This document shows positions 24,458 through 34,172 of a stretch of 64,000 bases of DNA, piece after piece. The stretch is from Algimonas arctica (GTDB lineage Bacteria; Pseudomonadota; Alphaproteobacteria; Caulobacterales; Maricaulaceae). Every line of letters starts with the position of its first letter. Positions within the stretch are counted from its first letter, which is position 1. Both the position numbers and the translations under genes were made by a program. The notes under the pieces were generated by a model, which was not told the DNA's origin, did not search any database, and saw only the letters and a program-made list of their open reading frames with translations. The stretch spans positions 1 to 64,000 of the forward strand of contig NZ_BMZH01000005.1 in NCBI RefSeq assembly GCF_014652695.1. The letters run 5' to 3'.

Positions 24458-26521
24458 TTATGGGGCAACTTTTTCATCAGAAGAGGTTGAGTTGTCCGGC
24501 AAATGTTTTGCGAGAAACTCCTCTATTTTTTTCAGATAGATTATATCGCTTTTCCGCGACCAGGTTGAATATTGGTGCCCGCCATTAAGCTCGATATACT
24601 CGACCGATTGCCCGGCTTTGAGAAGTGCACTCTCCATCTGAGACGCATGGTCTGGCTGAACAACCCTATCGTATTCACCGTGAACGAGTAGGATAGGGTC
24701 ATCATAGTATTTGGCCAAATGAACAGGCGAGATCGACGCCAACTCTGATCTCTGAGTTTTTCGCTCCCCAATTGACTTTTCCCAGTACGCATATTGCGGG
24801 GAGTCGCTGCCATAGGCTTTGCGTTCGTCTTTCAATAATTGATTCAAATCCGTTGGACCTCCCCCGGCAATGACGCAGTTATACAGCTGTGCTTGCATGG
24901 CCCCGGCTAACAAGGCGGCATAGGCTCCGTAAGAATATCCCATGATACAGGTTTCATTCGGCGCGATGCTGTGTTGTTTCTGAAACCAGACCGTCGCATC
25001 AATGACGTCGGTATGCATCGTGCCGCCCCATTGCCGATAACCCGCTTGCGCAAAGGTGCGTCCGTAACCGCTTGATCCGCGAAAATTGACACGCGCAACT
25101 GTATATCCGCGGGAAGCCAGAAATTGAACATCGCGGTCATAATCCAGCACGTCACGTTGCTCGGGTCCGCCATGGACCAGCACAACCATCTTGCCATTCG
25201 CGTCCTGTTTCGGAACCGTGAGGTAGCCCGTGAGTTGCTGTCCGTCGCGTGTTGGAACAGACACAACGGTCGTGTCAGTTCTGATTGAATTGTGAAGGTT
25301 ACGATTGACCCGAACGATCCGCTTTGTGTCTCGCGTCTCAAAGTCGTAAATATAATACGCGCCGGGTTCATTCGAGGCGCTCGCAAAAACTAAAGCCGCA
25401 CTGCGATCCTCAGAAATCTCGTGCAAAGAGACGTTCCAAGGTCCGTCAAAATACTTATTGAGTTCGTCCATATGTTCCTGAAGTTCAGGGTCGACAAGAT
25501 CATTGTCTATCCGATCACGCCAGACTTGCGCGCCCATATAGGCGCGTGTTTTGGGATCAATTAATATGCCGCTGACATCGTAAGTATCGTCCGTATAAAG
25601 TGTGGAAACAAATTCATTGGTTTGCACATTGAAAATTCGAACCGATCGACGGGGGAGTTCGTCCCGCCCGTCCAAAACATAAAACTCGTCCGCTTTGCCT
25701 GTCGGACCGATCGGTTGGAGCTTCAAGAATGTTTCATCCTGTGAATCATTCTGCTCAAAACTTCTTAAATACCGCCAGTCAGTTTTTGCGTCGCTCGGAT
25801 TTGCGCCATCTTCAGGCCGATAGAGATTGATTTTGCGGCACTTTTTCCCAACACAATCCATTCGTAGACTGGGTTGCCCACCCGCATCGGTGAACCAAGC
25901 AAGTGTCAGTTGACGTCCCTTTGCAATGCGCGCGGCCTGCCCGTTTTCGACATTGACATAATAAAGATCGAAGTCTCCATTACGCCATGCCCCCATAATG
26001 ATATTGTCCGGATCCGCAGGCAACATATCGACTACACGGTTAAGCTGAATATTCGTCCGCAAAATTCTGTCTTCATTGTCAAACAGAATGACAGGCTCGC
26101 GACGCTCTTTGATATCATAGGAGAAGATTCGCGCTGTCGGCAGATGTAGCTTTCGACCGTCCACCTTAAAGCGTGTCGAGACAGAGGCGAGCAGAGTTGT
26201 GTTAGAGGCCCATTCGACCCACGTGAAATCCATCCCGCCGGGAATAGTCAACCCGCCAACACGGCGGCCCGTCCGACGGTTATAAACACGGGCCTCGGAT
26301 GAGCCCCCCTGTCCAAAACGGACCATGGAATAATGATCACCGTCAGGGCTCAACCCTACATGCTCGAAATAGGTCGCGCCCGCGAAATCACTAACACTTT
26401 GCGCCTGCGCTGAAATTGTCGTTGCAAAAAGCGCGAGGACAATTGCGCAAGACACCGACATCAAAAAATATAAAGCGGCTTTCGGTCGCACAAGGTCCAA
26501 GGGGCTCTCCTCTCGCGTCAT
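24458..26521 (-). CDS. Secreted S9-family prolyl oligopeptidase-like peptidase
   Basis: The product has 687 residues. A signal peptide lies near residues 15-40 (ALYFLMSVSCAIVLALFATT, then AQAQS). The first two thirds form a beta-propeller-like region. The C-terminal alpha/beta hydrolase domain has VLVHGGPEQRDV, the nucleophile motif MGYSYGAYAA, the acid VHGEYDRVV and the histidine NGGHQYSTW, so the triad is complete. Such enzymes cleave short peptides in the periplasm or outside. It is a tandem paralogue of the gene at 26702-28834, which shares domain order and motifs. A 180-base gap separates them, so they may be transcribed separately. Confidence 0.88.
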   Translation of the reverse strand: MTREESPLDLVRPKAALYFLMSVSCAIVLALFATTISAQAQSVSDFAGATYFEHVGLSPDGDHYSMVRFGQGGSSEARVYNRRTGRRVGGLTIPGGMDFTWVEWASNTTLLASVSTRFKVDGRKLHLPTARIFSYDIKERREPVILFDNEDRILRTNIQLNRVVDMLPADPDNIIMGAWRNGDFDLYYVNVENGQAARIAKGRQLTLAWFTDAGGQPSLRMDCVGKKCRKINLYRPEDGANPSDAKTDWRYLRSFEQNDSQDETFLKLQPIGPTGKADEFYVLDGRDELPRRSVRIFNVQTNEFVSTLYTDDTYDVSGILIDPKTRAYMGAQVWRDRIDNDLVDPELQEHMDELNKYFDGPWNVSLHEISEDRSAALVFASASNEPGAYYIYDFETRDTKRIVRVNRNLHNSIRTDTTVVSVPTRDGQQLTGYLTVPKQDANGKMVVLVHGGPEQRDVLDYDRDVQFLASRGYTVARVNFRGSSGYGRTFAQAGYRQWGGTMHTDVIDATVWFQKQHSIAPNETCIMGYSYGAYAALLAGAMQAQLYNCVIAGGGPTDLNQLLKDERKAYGSDSPQYAYWEKSIGERKTQRSELASISPVHLAKYYDDPILLVHGEYDRVVQPDHASQMESALLKAGQSVEYIELNGGHQYSTWSRKSDIIYLKKIEEFLAKHLPDNSTSSDEKVAP

Positions 26522-26701
26522 TATTACCTAGATCAAATTACTATGATTTTGGCCGTTTATTATAACTTAGAGTTGTCATGATAAGCGTGCCTTGTCATGA
26601 CTAAATTTGTCCAAATCAGCGCAACAGAATAAAAATCAGACTAACCCGCATATTTCAGCAACGGGACCGCCCGTTTCTGTGACATTCTGAGCTTACGCAC
26701 G

Positions 26702-28834
26702 TTACGGGGAAACCGCCTGCACGGAACCGTCCGTCGCAACGGGGAATACCGTCTCTAAAAAGCTTTCAAGCCGCTCAAAATACTCGGTTGAGCACTCAAT
26801 TGACCATCGATTATGATAATGACCTTCGTCCAGTTCGAGAAAACCAACCGTTTTACCGGCCTTTTCCAAAGCCTTTTTCATGTCCTCAGAATGACTGAAA
26901 TCGACAATACCGTCATTCTCGCCGTGAATCAAAAGCACGGGGTCATCAAACCGATCCGCGAGATTTACAGGAGATGACGCTCGCAATTGATCTCGCTCGG
27001 TCTTCATGTCGCCAATGGACTTGGACCAATACTCAAATGTCGTGGAATCATACCCATATTTTTTGCGGTCTTGTTTTAGTGACTCATACAAATCGCTGAC
27101 CCCCGCCCCGGCGATTACACAGGCAAATTCGTTGGCTTGCATCGCGCCCGCATAAAGCGCCGCAAATCCGCCATAGGAGTGGCCCATTATACAGGTTGTA
27201 GCGGGTGTGGCGTGCCCGTCCGCTACGAGCTGTCGCGTGGCATCCATGACATCGTTATGCATGATTCCCGTCCACTGCCGATGGCCAGCCTCGGCAAAGC
27301 TCCGTCCATATCCGGATGATCCCCGAAAATTGACTTGCAAGACTTGAAACCCTCTTGAGGCCAAAAACTGCACATCACGATCATAATCGAAATAATCGCG
27401 CACCTCTGGCCCGCCATGAACAAGCACAATTAACGGGGCTATGCCCCCTCGAACACGGTCTGGGCTCGGCACTGTATGGTAAGCTGAGATCGACTGACCA
27501 TCCCGCGTCGTGACCGACACAACTTGTGTCCGCGAATTAAACTCACCGGGCAGGCTGGTGTGCGTATTGGTAAGAGGGACGACGTTATGGGTCGTGAAAT
27601 CGTAGAGATAATAAGACCCAGGGTCATTCGGCGCCGACGCCTTCACAACCGCCACTTGTCCATTGTCAGAAAACCCCGTCATTGTGATATTCCAACGGTC
27701 TTCGAAAAACGCATTGATGGCGTTGAGATGTTTTTGCAGATCCGTATCGAGAAGATGGTAGGTCAGCCTGTCTTTCCAAACGGCCGCCCCCGCATAATTT
27801 CCGGTTTCGCTGTTTATGAGCGGCCAATTGACGTCATAAACCGGGTCTGAAAACACATCCCGTACAAATGTGTCTGTGCGGATATTATAAATCTTTATCG
27901 ACCGACGTTCTTCGCCCTCGCCTTCGACCATCACGTAATATTCGTCATCAACATCTGTCGGTGCGACCCAATCAATTTCGAGCACATCCTCTTTGCCGCG
28001 GCGGGTTTGTTTGAACGTTCGAACATTGATCCAATCCGTCTCTTCGTCATTCGGATCCGCGCCGTCAGCGGGCCGGTGAAGTTTGATCTTTCTGCAGGAT
28101 CGTGATGTGCAATCCAATCTGACAGACGGAACGCCGTCCCGATTGGTATACCACGCGATGGTCAGAGCACGTCCTTTTGCGACTCGTACAGCATCCCCAT
28201 CATCCACATTGACGCGAAACAAGTCGTAATCACCATTTCGCCAAGCGCCCATAATGACATGGTGAGGATCATCGTGTAGCAAGTCCACGGTGCGCGATAA
28301 GCGGCGGTTATCCCGGAGTAATCGCTCTTCATCGCCAAACAACATCACCATCGGGGCTGACCCATCGGTTTTAACCGACAAAATTCGTCCCGTTGGGGGG
28401 GTGTAGCTCCGTCGGCCTATTTTCCATCCCGTTGTAATAGACACCAAGAGATTGTTCGGTGATGTCCACTCCATCCAATTCACGGTGACGTCATCCGGGA
28501 TCGAAATCGCGTTGACAGGCTTTTTGGTTTTCAAATCAACAATTAGAACTTTGTCCGTTGCCGCAAGCTTTTGCTCGTCAGGCTTACACTTATCGAGTGG
28601 CTCCCGCTCCCATCGGTCTGATCGACAAATTTTGGCATAGGTTCGCGATAATAAGGCGGCTTGTTGGCCTTCGGGTCCTAGTTCAAGCAAGCTCACCGTC
28701 TTTTTCATCGCAAAGTCGTGGGCTGAGGGCGGAGTTGGAGGTGAGGCTGCGTGAGTCGTCACTTTGACACTCACACTGGCCACCAAGACCGCAATGCCAA
28801 GGCAAACCTGTTTTCCGAAGATACGAAACATCAT
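26702..28834 (-). CDS. Secreted S9-family prolyl oligopeptidase-like peptidase (second copy)
   Basis: The product has 710 residues with signal peptide (VCLGIAVLVASVSVKVTTHA). The propeller region is followed by the hydrolase domain: VLVHGGPEVRDY, nucleophile MGHSYGGFAA, acid IHGENDGIVD and histidine DEGHYHNRW. All triad residues are present. An Arg/Lys-rich CxxxKxKLxRPADGA motif (CRKIKLHRPADGA) is shared with the downstream copy. A six-base stem (AACGGG/CCCGTT, 26660-26675) just beyond the stop could reduce read-through, but there is no clear T run. The gene is divergent from the acyltransferase at 28944. Confidence 0.88.
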   Translation of the reverse strand: MMFRIFGKQVCLGIAVLVASVSVKVTTHAASPPTPPSAHDFAMKKTVSLLELGPEGQQAALLSRTYAKICRSDRWEREPLDKCKPDEQKLAATDKVLIVDLKTKKPVNAISIPDDVTVNWMEWTSPNNLLVSITTGWKIGRRSYTPPTGRILSVKTDGSAPMVMLFGDEERLLRDNRRLSRTVDLLHDDPHHVIMGAWRNGDYDLFRVNVDDGDAVRVAKGRALTIAWYTNRDGVPSVRLDCTSRSCRKIKLHRPADGADPNDEETDWINVRTFKQTRRGKEDVLEIDWVAPTDVDDEYYVMVEGEGEERRSIKIYNIRTDTFVRDVFSDPVYDVNWPLINSETGNYAGAAVWKDRLTYHLLDTDLQKHLNAINAFFEDRWNITMTGFSDNGQVAVVKASAPNDPGSYYLYDFTTHNVVPLTNTHTSLPGEFNSRTQVVSVTTRDGQSISAYHTVPSPDRVRGGIAPLIVLVHGGPEVRDYFDYDRDVQFLASRGFQVLQVNFRGSSGYGRSFAEAGHRQWTGIMHNDVMDATRQLVADGHATPATTCIMGHSYGGFAALYAGAMQANEFACVIAGAGVSDLYESLKQDRKKYGYDSTTFEYWSKSIGDMKTERDQLRASSPVNLADRFDDPVLLIHGENDGIVDFSHSEDMKKALEKAGKTVGFLELDEGHYHNRWSIECSTEYFERLESFLETVFPVATDGSVQAVSP

Positions 28835-28943
28835 ATTCCTAACCCCTTAACGTGTCCTCGTAATCACAACTCAACTTATGATGTCCATAGCAAAACAGTA
28901 AAGCCGTTGTAACTCTGACGTTGGGTGGTTATCGGGTCGCGCG

Positions 28944-29537
28944 ATGAAGTATGATAATCCGCATATGTCCGAACTGTCCCCCCGCGGCGGGAATGCCTTT
29001 ACCCGAGGGCTCGGGTCATTGGGGTTAAAACTCATCGGGTGGAAGCTGAAAGGGCGGATGCCCGATGCGCCGAAATTTGTTATTATCGGTGTTCCGCACT
29101 CGTCCAATTGGGATGCGATTGCTGCCTCGCTCGCCATGCTGGCCTCTGGATTTAAATATACGTTCCTGATCAAGCAGGAGTGGTTCTTCTGGCCAATGGG
29201 GCCGCTCTTACGGACCATCGGCGGCTATCCAGTCAATCGCAGCAAAGGCGCAAATGTTGTCCGGCAGCTATCGCGCATTTTTAAAGAGAATGACCGAATT
29301 TGCATCGGTTTCCCACCCGAAGGAACCCGCGCAAAGGTCGACCGTTACAAAACTGGATTCTTGCGTGTTGCTTACGCGGCCAATGTTCCGGTCTTCATCT
29401 GCGCTTTTGACGGGCTGAACAAGCATGTCGTGTTGGACCGGGAATTCCCGTTGACGGGCGACATAAATATCGATGCAAAAGCGATTAAAGATTATGTGGA
29501 TGCCACGTGGGTCGCTGTGAACCCTGAAAACCAATAG
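28944..29537 (+). CDS. PlsC-like 1-acylglycerol-phosphate acyltransferase family protein
   Basis: The 197-residue product has both acyltransferase blocks: PHSSNWD (HX4D catalytic motif) near residue 52 and FPPEGTRAKV (the EGTR substrate-binding motif) near residue 120. The segment RTIGGYPVNRSKG is the third block. No long N-terminal helix is seen, unlike typical PlsC, placing it in the short family of LPLAT enzymes that act on lyso-lipids at the membrane. It is a tandem paralogue of the next gene, 90 bases on. Start choice is uncertain (28944 or 28965); neither has a good binding site. Confidence 0.85.
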   Translation: MKYDNPHMSELSPRGGNAFTRGLGSLGLKLIGWKLKGRMPDAPKFVIIGVPHSSNWDAIAASLAMLASGFKYTFLIKQEWFFWPMGPLLRTIGGYPVNRSKGANVVRQLSRIFKENDRICIGFPPEGTRAKVDRYKTGFLRVAYAANVPVFICAFDGLNKHVVLDREFPLTGDINIDAKAIKDYVDATWVAVNPENQ

Positions 29538-29627
29538 TTATTGCCAATCGTTATTCTTGAAGACATGTAATGCGATAAACCGCATTCCTTAGTCGTCGCC
29601 TCTTCGAACGCGTGTTAGGATTTAACT

Positions 29628-30287
29628 ATGGAACACCCTGCCACGTCGTCTGCGACCTCTCATCCCGATACATCGTCTGATGACACGCAGGTCCCCGCCA
29701 CCCCTTCAGATCCGTCCAAACTTGGCTTTCCCCGTCAGGGAAACTGGCTCACCCGGGCTATGGGTCATACCCTATTAAAGGCGATGGGCTGGCGGTTGGA
29801 GGGCGAATGGCCCGAAGCCCCGAAGCTCATCACAATCGGCGCACCGCATACGTCCAATTGGGACCTCGGACTGGCCATGGGCATGATGTTGAGTTTGAAT
29901 CTTCGCCTGTCTTGGATGATGAAACGCGAAGCTTTTTTCTGGCCCCTGGGCGGACTTTGGCGCGCCATGGGCGGAATCCCGATCGACCGGAAGGCGGCGC
30001 AAGATGTCGTAACCCAAACCGCCGAGACTTTTGCGAAGCATAAACAATTACACCTTGGCATCACGCCCGAAGGCACACGCTCTAAAGTCGGTGGTTTTCG
30101 AAAAGGGTATCTCCGCATGGCAAACGCCGCAGACGTCCCCGTCTTTTTAGTTGGCGTGGACGCGCGGAACAAGCGCTTGGTCTTGGACAGGTTCTGGCCC
30201 CTGACGGGTGATGTGGACGCGGATAACGCCGCAATTGAAGCCTATTACCGCGAACATTATCAAGGCATCCGCGCCGATAAAGGCTAA
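29628..30287 (+). CDS. PlsC-like 1-acylglycerol-phosphate acyltransferase family protein (second copy)
   Basis: The product has 219 residues: a Ser/Thr/Pro-rich N-terminal 30 residues, then the acyltransferase domain with PHTSNWD (HX4D), AMGGIPIDRKAA and TPEGTRSKVGGF. It shares block order and most flanking residues with the upstream protein (for example TRAMGHTLLKAMGWRLEGEW against TRGLGSLGLKLIGWKLKG). Substrate is unknown. The gene runs toward the YdjM-like membrane gene, 23 bases ahead. Confidence 0.85.
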   Translation: MEHPATSSATSHPDTSSDDTQVPATPSDPSKLGFPRQGNWLTRAMGHTLLKAMGWRLEGEWPEAPKLITIGAPHTSNWDLGLAMGMMLSLNLRLSWMMKREAFFWPLGGLWRAMGGIPIDRKAAQDVVTQTAETFAKHKQLHLGITPEGTRSKVGGFRKGYLRMANAADVPVFLVGVDARNKRLVLDRFWPLTGDVDADNAAIEAYYREHYQGIRADKG

Positions 30288-30310
30288 GCTATGCTGGAGA
30301 TAGCGCGCTC

Positions 30311-30907
30311 GTGAATACGCCGACCCATGCGCTTGTCGCGCTTGCGGCATTTTCCCAACACGGCGATCGGCCCCGTAACTTATGGGTTCTCGCAGGCGCC
30401 CTGATACCTGACCTTATCGTCTTCCTTTGGGCCCCATGGCAACGCTGGGGCTTAAGGAAAGACTGGGACTCGATCTGGACCCAACATTATTTCGAAGAGC
30501 CGATGCAGACGCTCATCGCAATGTTCAATAGCGTCCCGATTTATGCCGCTCTGCTCGCCTTTGCGTGGTGGCAACGCAGCACAAAATGGGGCCTTTGGTT
30601 GATGGTTTTCAGCCTCGCCGCCCTGCTCCATATTGGCTTAGATGCCCCGGTTCACGGACATGACGCTTATCGTCACTTTTGGCCGTTTAGCGACTGGCGG
30701 TTTTATAGTCCGGTGTCTTATTGGGAGGCCGATTTACACGCGCGGTGGGTATCACTCATCGAAGCCGTGCTTGTGCTCATTAGCGCGACTATGCTGTGGC
30801 GACGCTTTCCAAACAGATGGGTCAAGATCACCCTTTTCATTTTGCTTGCCTTCACGCTGCTCGGCGCAGGCGCACAACAGCTTGCAGCCATCAATATCCC
30901 GAGCTAG
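30311..30907 (+). CDS. YdjM-like membrane-bound putative metal-dependent hydrolase
   Basis: The 198-residue product starts at GTG 30311. It opens NTPTHALVALAAFS and has GALIPDLIVFLWAP, then LHIGLDAPVHGHDAYRHFWP, so conserved His and Asp residues lie at the ends of membrane helices, as in the YdjM/DUF457 group. About four hydrophobic helices are present. The group is often labelled a putative hydrolase or mislabelled cobalamin protein; its reaction is not known. It lies directly before ruvX with an 11-base gap, an arrangement I believe is shared with relatives. Confidence 0.72.
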   Translation: MNTPTHALVALAAFSQHGDRPRNLWVLAGALIPDLIVFLWAPWQRWGLRKDWDSIWTQHYFEEPMQTLIAMFNSVPIYAALLAFAWWQRSTKWGLWLMVFSLAALLHIGLDAPVHGHDAYRHFWPFSDWRFYSPVSYWEADLHARWVSLIEAVLVLISATMLWRRFPNRWVKITLFILLAFTLLGAGAQQLAAINIPS

Positions 30908-30918
30908 GGCGCGCGACC

Positions 30919-31371
30919 ATGGCCATCATTGATCTCGATACCCTTGCCGCATCAAAAGGCGCGCTTCTCGGCCTTGATCCGGGGACCAAAACGCTGGGCC
31001 TCGCGATTTCGGATCGCACCCGATTGATCGCGACACCGCTGCACACGATTCGTCGCCAGAAATTCACGCCCGACGCGACGGCGCTGTTGGCGCAATATCA
31101 CACCAATGAGTGCAGCGCGCTGATCGTCGGATTGCCGCTGAACATGGATGGGAGTTCCGGACCCCGCGTTCAATCTGTTCGAGATTTCTGCGGCAACCTG
31201 TTACGGCTCGAAGACATCCCCATCTTCCTGTGGGACGAACGTTTATCCACCGCCGCTGTCACGCGCAGTATGATCGAAGCGGATGTACGCCGATCCAAAC
31301 GGGCGGAAAAAGTTGACGCGCTAGCCGCAGGCTATATTCTCCAAGGCGTGCTCGACCGACTGCGCGCGTGA
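30919..31371 (+). CDS. ruvX: Holliday-junction resolvase-like / pre-16S rRNA nuclease YqgF
   Basis: The start is ATG 30919, giving 150 residues; a longer open frame upstream overlaps the preceding gene and is not needed. The RNase H-like fold shows ALLGLDPGTKTLGLAISD, LIVGLPLNMDGSSGPR, LWDERLSTAAV and EKVDALAAGYILQ, with the three acidic residues in place. YqgF acts in 16S rRNA 5'-end maturation and was named as a junction resolvase. The following gap of 55 bases leads to pyrB. Confidence 0.93.
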   Translation: MAIIDLDTLAASKGALLGLDPGTKTLGLAISDRTRLIATPLHTIRRQKFTPDATALLAQYHTNECSALIVGLPLNMDGSSGPRVQSVRDFCGNLLRLEDIPIFLWDERLSTAAVTRSMIEADVRRSKRAEKVDALAAGYILQGVLDRLRA

Positions 31372-31426
31372 TTGACTCATTCCGCCTCTCTGCTTAAGCG
31401 CCACAGAGTTTTAAATTGGAGTGTCT

Positions 31427-32374
31427 GTGACCCCATTCGAGGGATATGAGTTCACCAAGAGGCATTGCCTCGATATTTCTGATTTCCACCGCGCAGATAT
31501 TGAAAATCTGCTGGCGCTGGGCGCGCATTATTCCGACGTGGATGTGCAAAAGCACGGCCCGCGTGATGTGCTCGCGGGGAAAACCCTCATCAATCTGTTT
31601 TTTGAAAATTCCACCCGAACCGAGAAATCATTTGAGCTGGCTGGACGGCGTCTCGGCGCTGACGTCATCTCCATGCAAATTGCCAATTCTTCCGTGAAAA
31701 AAGGGGAAACCCTGCTGGACACCGCGGCGACGCTGAACGCGATGAACCCGGACTTGCTAGTGGTCCGCCACGGCAGCTCCGGCGCGCCGTCTTTACTGGC
31801 GCAAAAAGTCTCCTGCTCCGTGATCAATGCTGGCGACGGGATGCACGCGCACCCCACACAAGCCCTGCTTGACGCGCTGACGTTACGGCAAGCGTTCGAC
31901 GGTGATTTTTCCGGCATTCGCATCGCCATTTGTGGGGACGTGCTACACAGTCGCGTCGCGCGGTCTAATGTACAATTGTTGAACATGCTCGGCGCAGAGG
32001 TTCGGCTTGTCGGCCCGCCGACCTTAATTCCGACCGATGCCGACCAGTGGGGCGTTGAAGTCTTTCACGACATGCGCGCCGGCCTCGCGGGCTGTGACGC
32101 CATCATGATGCTGCGCCTACAGCTCGAGCGGATGAGCGGCTCTTTCGTGCCGTCAAGGCGCGAGTATTTTCACTATTACGGCCTTGATCGCGAAAAGCTC
32201 AGCTACGCCAAAGTCGGGGCGGTCGTGCTCCACCCCGGTCCGATGAACCGAGGCGTCGAAATTAGCTCCAGCATTGCCGATGATCCTGACATCTCATTGA
32301 TCACACAACAGGTCGCCGCAGGCGTCGCGATGCGCATGGCGGTGCTTCATGCTTTGGCGGAGGGGATCCGATGA
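31427..32374 (+). CDS. pyrB: Aspartate carbamoyltransferase catalytic chain
   Basis: The product has 315 residues if started at GTG 31427, which has GGAG five bases upstream; a GTG six bases earlier overlaps that site. Motifs are [16 protein letters not shown] (carbamoyl phosphate binding), [32 protein letters not shown] and [12 protein letters not shown]. It condenses carbamoyl phosphate and aspartate in pyrimidine synthesis. It overlaps the pyrC-like gene by four bases, the pairing seen where the ATCase core is stabilised by an inactive dihydroorotase. Confidence 0.96.
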   Translation: MTPFEGYEFTKRHCLDISDFHRADIENLLALGAHYSDVDVQKHGPRDVLAGKTLINLFFENSTRTEKSFELAGRRLGADVISMQIANSSVKKGETLLDTAATLNAMNPDLLVVRHGSSGAPSLLAQKVSCSVINAGDGMHAHPTQALLDALTLRQAFDGDFSGIRIAICGDVLHSRVARSNVQLLNMLGAEVRLVGPPTLIPTDADQWGVEVFHDMRAGLAGCDAIMMLRLQLERMSGSFVPSRREYFHYYGLDREKLSYAKVGAVVLHPGPMNRGVEISSSIADDPDISLITQQVAAGVAMRMAVLHALAEGIR

Positions 32375-33639
32375 GCGTGCTCACCATCACCGACATCCGC
32401 ATTATGGACCCCGCCAGCGGTCGCGATGAAATCGGCAATATCGTAATTGAAAACGGCCTTATCGTGGCTTTAGGCGATACACCCGTTCGCGGCCAAGTGA
32501 TGGATGGTCACCGCCTCACCTGCGCACCGGGGCTTATCGACGCCAGAGTCAAAGCCGGCGAACCGGGACAGGAAAACCTGGAAACTCTGGCCTCCGCTTC
32601 ACGCGCCGCGCTCGCAGGCGGAGTCACGCAAATCGTCGTACAACCGCAGACCGTACCGATCATTGACGATTTATCCCTGGTCGACTTCATTATGCGCAAG
32701 GGCGACGCCTTGCCGATTGATGTGCATGTCGCCGGGGCGCTGACCAAGGGCTTAGACGGCAAAACCATGACCGAAATCGGGCTCATGTCCGATGCGGGCG
32801 CGGTCTTGTTTGCCTCCGGCCCTGAGCCGATTGAGGACGCACAAATCATGCGTCGCCTTATGGCCTATTCGGCGACCTTTAACGCGCTCATTAGTAACAG
32901 CCCCGTTACGCCGGCTCTGTCGCGGGGGACGTGCGCGCATGAAAGCGATGTCTCCGCCCGACTCGGACTGCCGTCTGCGCCTGCGATTTCCGAACGAATC
33001 ATGGCGGAACGCGACATGGCATTGGCGGAATTAACCGGCGGGCGATTGCTCCTCGACCTCATCTCAAGCGCTGAAACCGTCGAGAGTGTGCGCCGCGCCA
33101 AACTGCGCGATATTGACGTATCCGCCTCCGTCTCCATCAATCATCTAGCCCTGAATGAGCTGGACATTGGCGACTACCGCACGTTTGCCAAACTTGACCC
33201 GCCTTTGCGCGAAGAACGTGATCGTCAGGCGCTCTTGCGCGGCGTTGAGGACGGCACCATCGATATCATTGTGTCAGACCACGATCCGCAAAGCGCAGGC
33301 CGCAAACGCCTGCCCTATGCAGAAGCGGCGAACGGCGCGGTTGGCCTCGAACTCATGCTCCCGGTCGGGCTTAAACTCGCGGCGGATGATGAAATCGATC
33401 TGATGGCCTATCTACGGGCCGTGACCGTGGCCCCCGCCGACCTGCTGGGTTTGAAAGGCGGACGATTAAGCGTCGGCGCGCCGGCCGATCTTGTCATTTT
33501 CAGTGAAACAGAACCCTGGGTCCTGGATTCCGAACAATTGCTATCACGCTCAAAGAACACACCTTTTGATGATCGTCGTATGACCGGGCGCGTCCGTCAC
33601 ACAATCAAAGACGGGCGGATCGTCTATTCTGCGCGGTGA
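32371..33639 (+). CDS. pyrC: Dihydroorotase-like protein without the HxH metal site (PyrC', ATCase partner)
   Basis: The 422-residue product has the amidohydrolase fold, but the strand-1 motif that should read DxHxH is [19 protein letters not shown], with no histidines. The later [10 protein letters not shown] keeps the Asp. Loss of the first metal ligands marks the non-catalytic pseudo-dihydroorotase that forms a complex with ATCase in Pseudomonas and many alphaproteobacteria; an active PyrC should then be encoded elsewhere. Four-base overlap with pyrB supports a structural partnership. The 3' end overlaps the convergent Mpo1-like gene by 16 bases. Confidence 0.9.
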   Translation: MSVLTITDIRIMDPASGRDEIGNIVIENGLIVALGDTPVRGQVMDGHRLTCAPGLIDARVKAGEPGQENLETLASASRAALAGGVTQIVVQPQTVPIIDDLSLVDFIMRKGDALPIDVHVAGALTKGLDGKTMTEIGLMSDAGAVLFASGPEPIEDAQIMRRLMAYSATFNALISNSPVTPALSRGTCAHESDVSARLGLPSAPAISERIMAERDMALAELTGGRLLLDLISSAETVESVRRAKLRDIDVSASVSINHLALNELDIGDYRTFAKLDPPLREERDRQALLRGVEDGTIDIIVSDHDPQSAGRKRLPYAEAANGAVGLELMLPVGLKLAADDEIDLMAYLRAVTVAPADLLGLKGGRLSVGAPADLVIFSETEPWVLDSEQLLSRSKNTPFDDRRMTGRVRHTIKDGRIVYSAR

Positions 33640-33968
33640 GCCGACGAGACGCCTGCCTTTGCCAACTCGCCGTTCATGCGTCCTGTGAGAAAGCAAAACA
33701 GCATTTTGAAATCAGAATAGAGTGACCAGAGTGGATAGGTAAACGTCGCGGGCTTGTTCTTCTCAATCAGCCCGTGGCTCATCCACGCGAAAAAATATCC
33801 AGACACGAATGCGAGCGGTAAAAACACCCAGTTTCCAGTCACGATAACGGCGATGAGCACGATCAAGGCTGCAGCGGTGCCGACATAATGCCACGCGCGT
33901 GTTGACGGCTGGGCATGTTCGCGCAGGTAGTAAGGCCAGAAGTCCGCGTAAGTTGTGATCGTTTTCAT
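33624..33968 (-). CDS. Mpo1-like (DUF962) membrane protein
   Basis: The 114-residue product opens TYADFWPYYLREHAQPSTRA and has HYVGTAAALIVLIAVI, then WMSHGLIEKNKPATFTYPLW. The two histidine-bearing motifs (ExAxPxxRxxHxxG and WxSHxxxEKNxPATF) mark the DUF962 family, whose yeast member Mpo1 is an Fe(II)-dependent dioxygenase in 2-hydroxy fatty acid breakdown. Two to three membrane helices are predicted. The reaction of the bacterial proteins is uncertain. It converges on the pyrC-like gene. Confidence 0.82.
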   Translation of the reverse strand: MKTITTYADFWPYYLREHAQPSTRAWHYVGTAAALIVLIAVIVTGNWVFLPLAFVSGYFFAWMSHGLIEKNKPATFTYPLWSLYSDFKMLFCFLTGRMNGELAKAGVSSAHRAE

Positions 33969-34087
33969 ATGCTGATCTTAGCAAACACTGCCGACAAAGC
34001 AAAATGCCGTCATTAGGCATTTATTTACCCTGTTCGTTTACCACAATCTTGTCTCACCAAGACACCCACCATTCACCTAATACCTAC

Positions 34088-34111
34088 GGGCGCCTCGGCG
34101 CCCTTTTTTTT
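34088..34111 (+). terminator. Strong intrinsic terminator with no gene immediately upstream on its strand
   Basis: GGGCGC (34088-34093), loop CTCG and GCGCCC (34098-34103) are followed by eight T residues. On the plus strand the nearest upstream gene ends at 33639, and the gene between is on the minus strand. It may end the pyrB-pyrC transcript after running antisense to the Mpo1-like gene, or end an unannotated small RNA in 33970-34111. Confidence 0.85.
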
Positions 34112-34172
34112 GGCTTATCCACACTGGGTTCGTCGGCGCTGAAACTTTCACATGTTGAGACGCAAAAACGGC

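Noticed and set aside
26660-26675. AACGGG/CCCGTT hairpin as a terminator of the S9 peptidase gene at 26702
   Set aside because: The stem is only six pairs and no T run follows on the minus strand, so it is mentioned with the gene and not called as a terminator.
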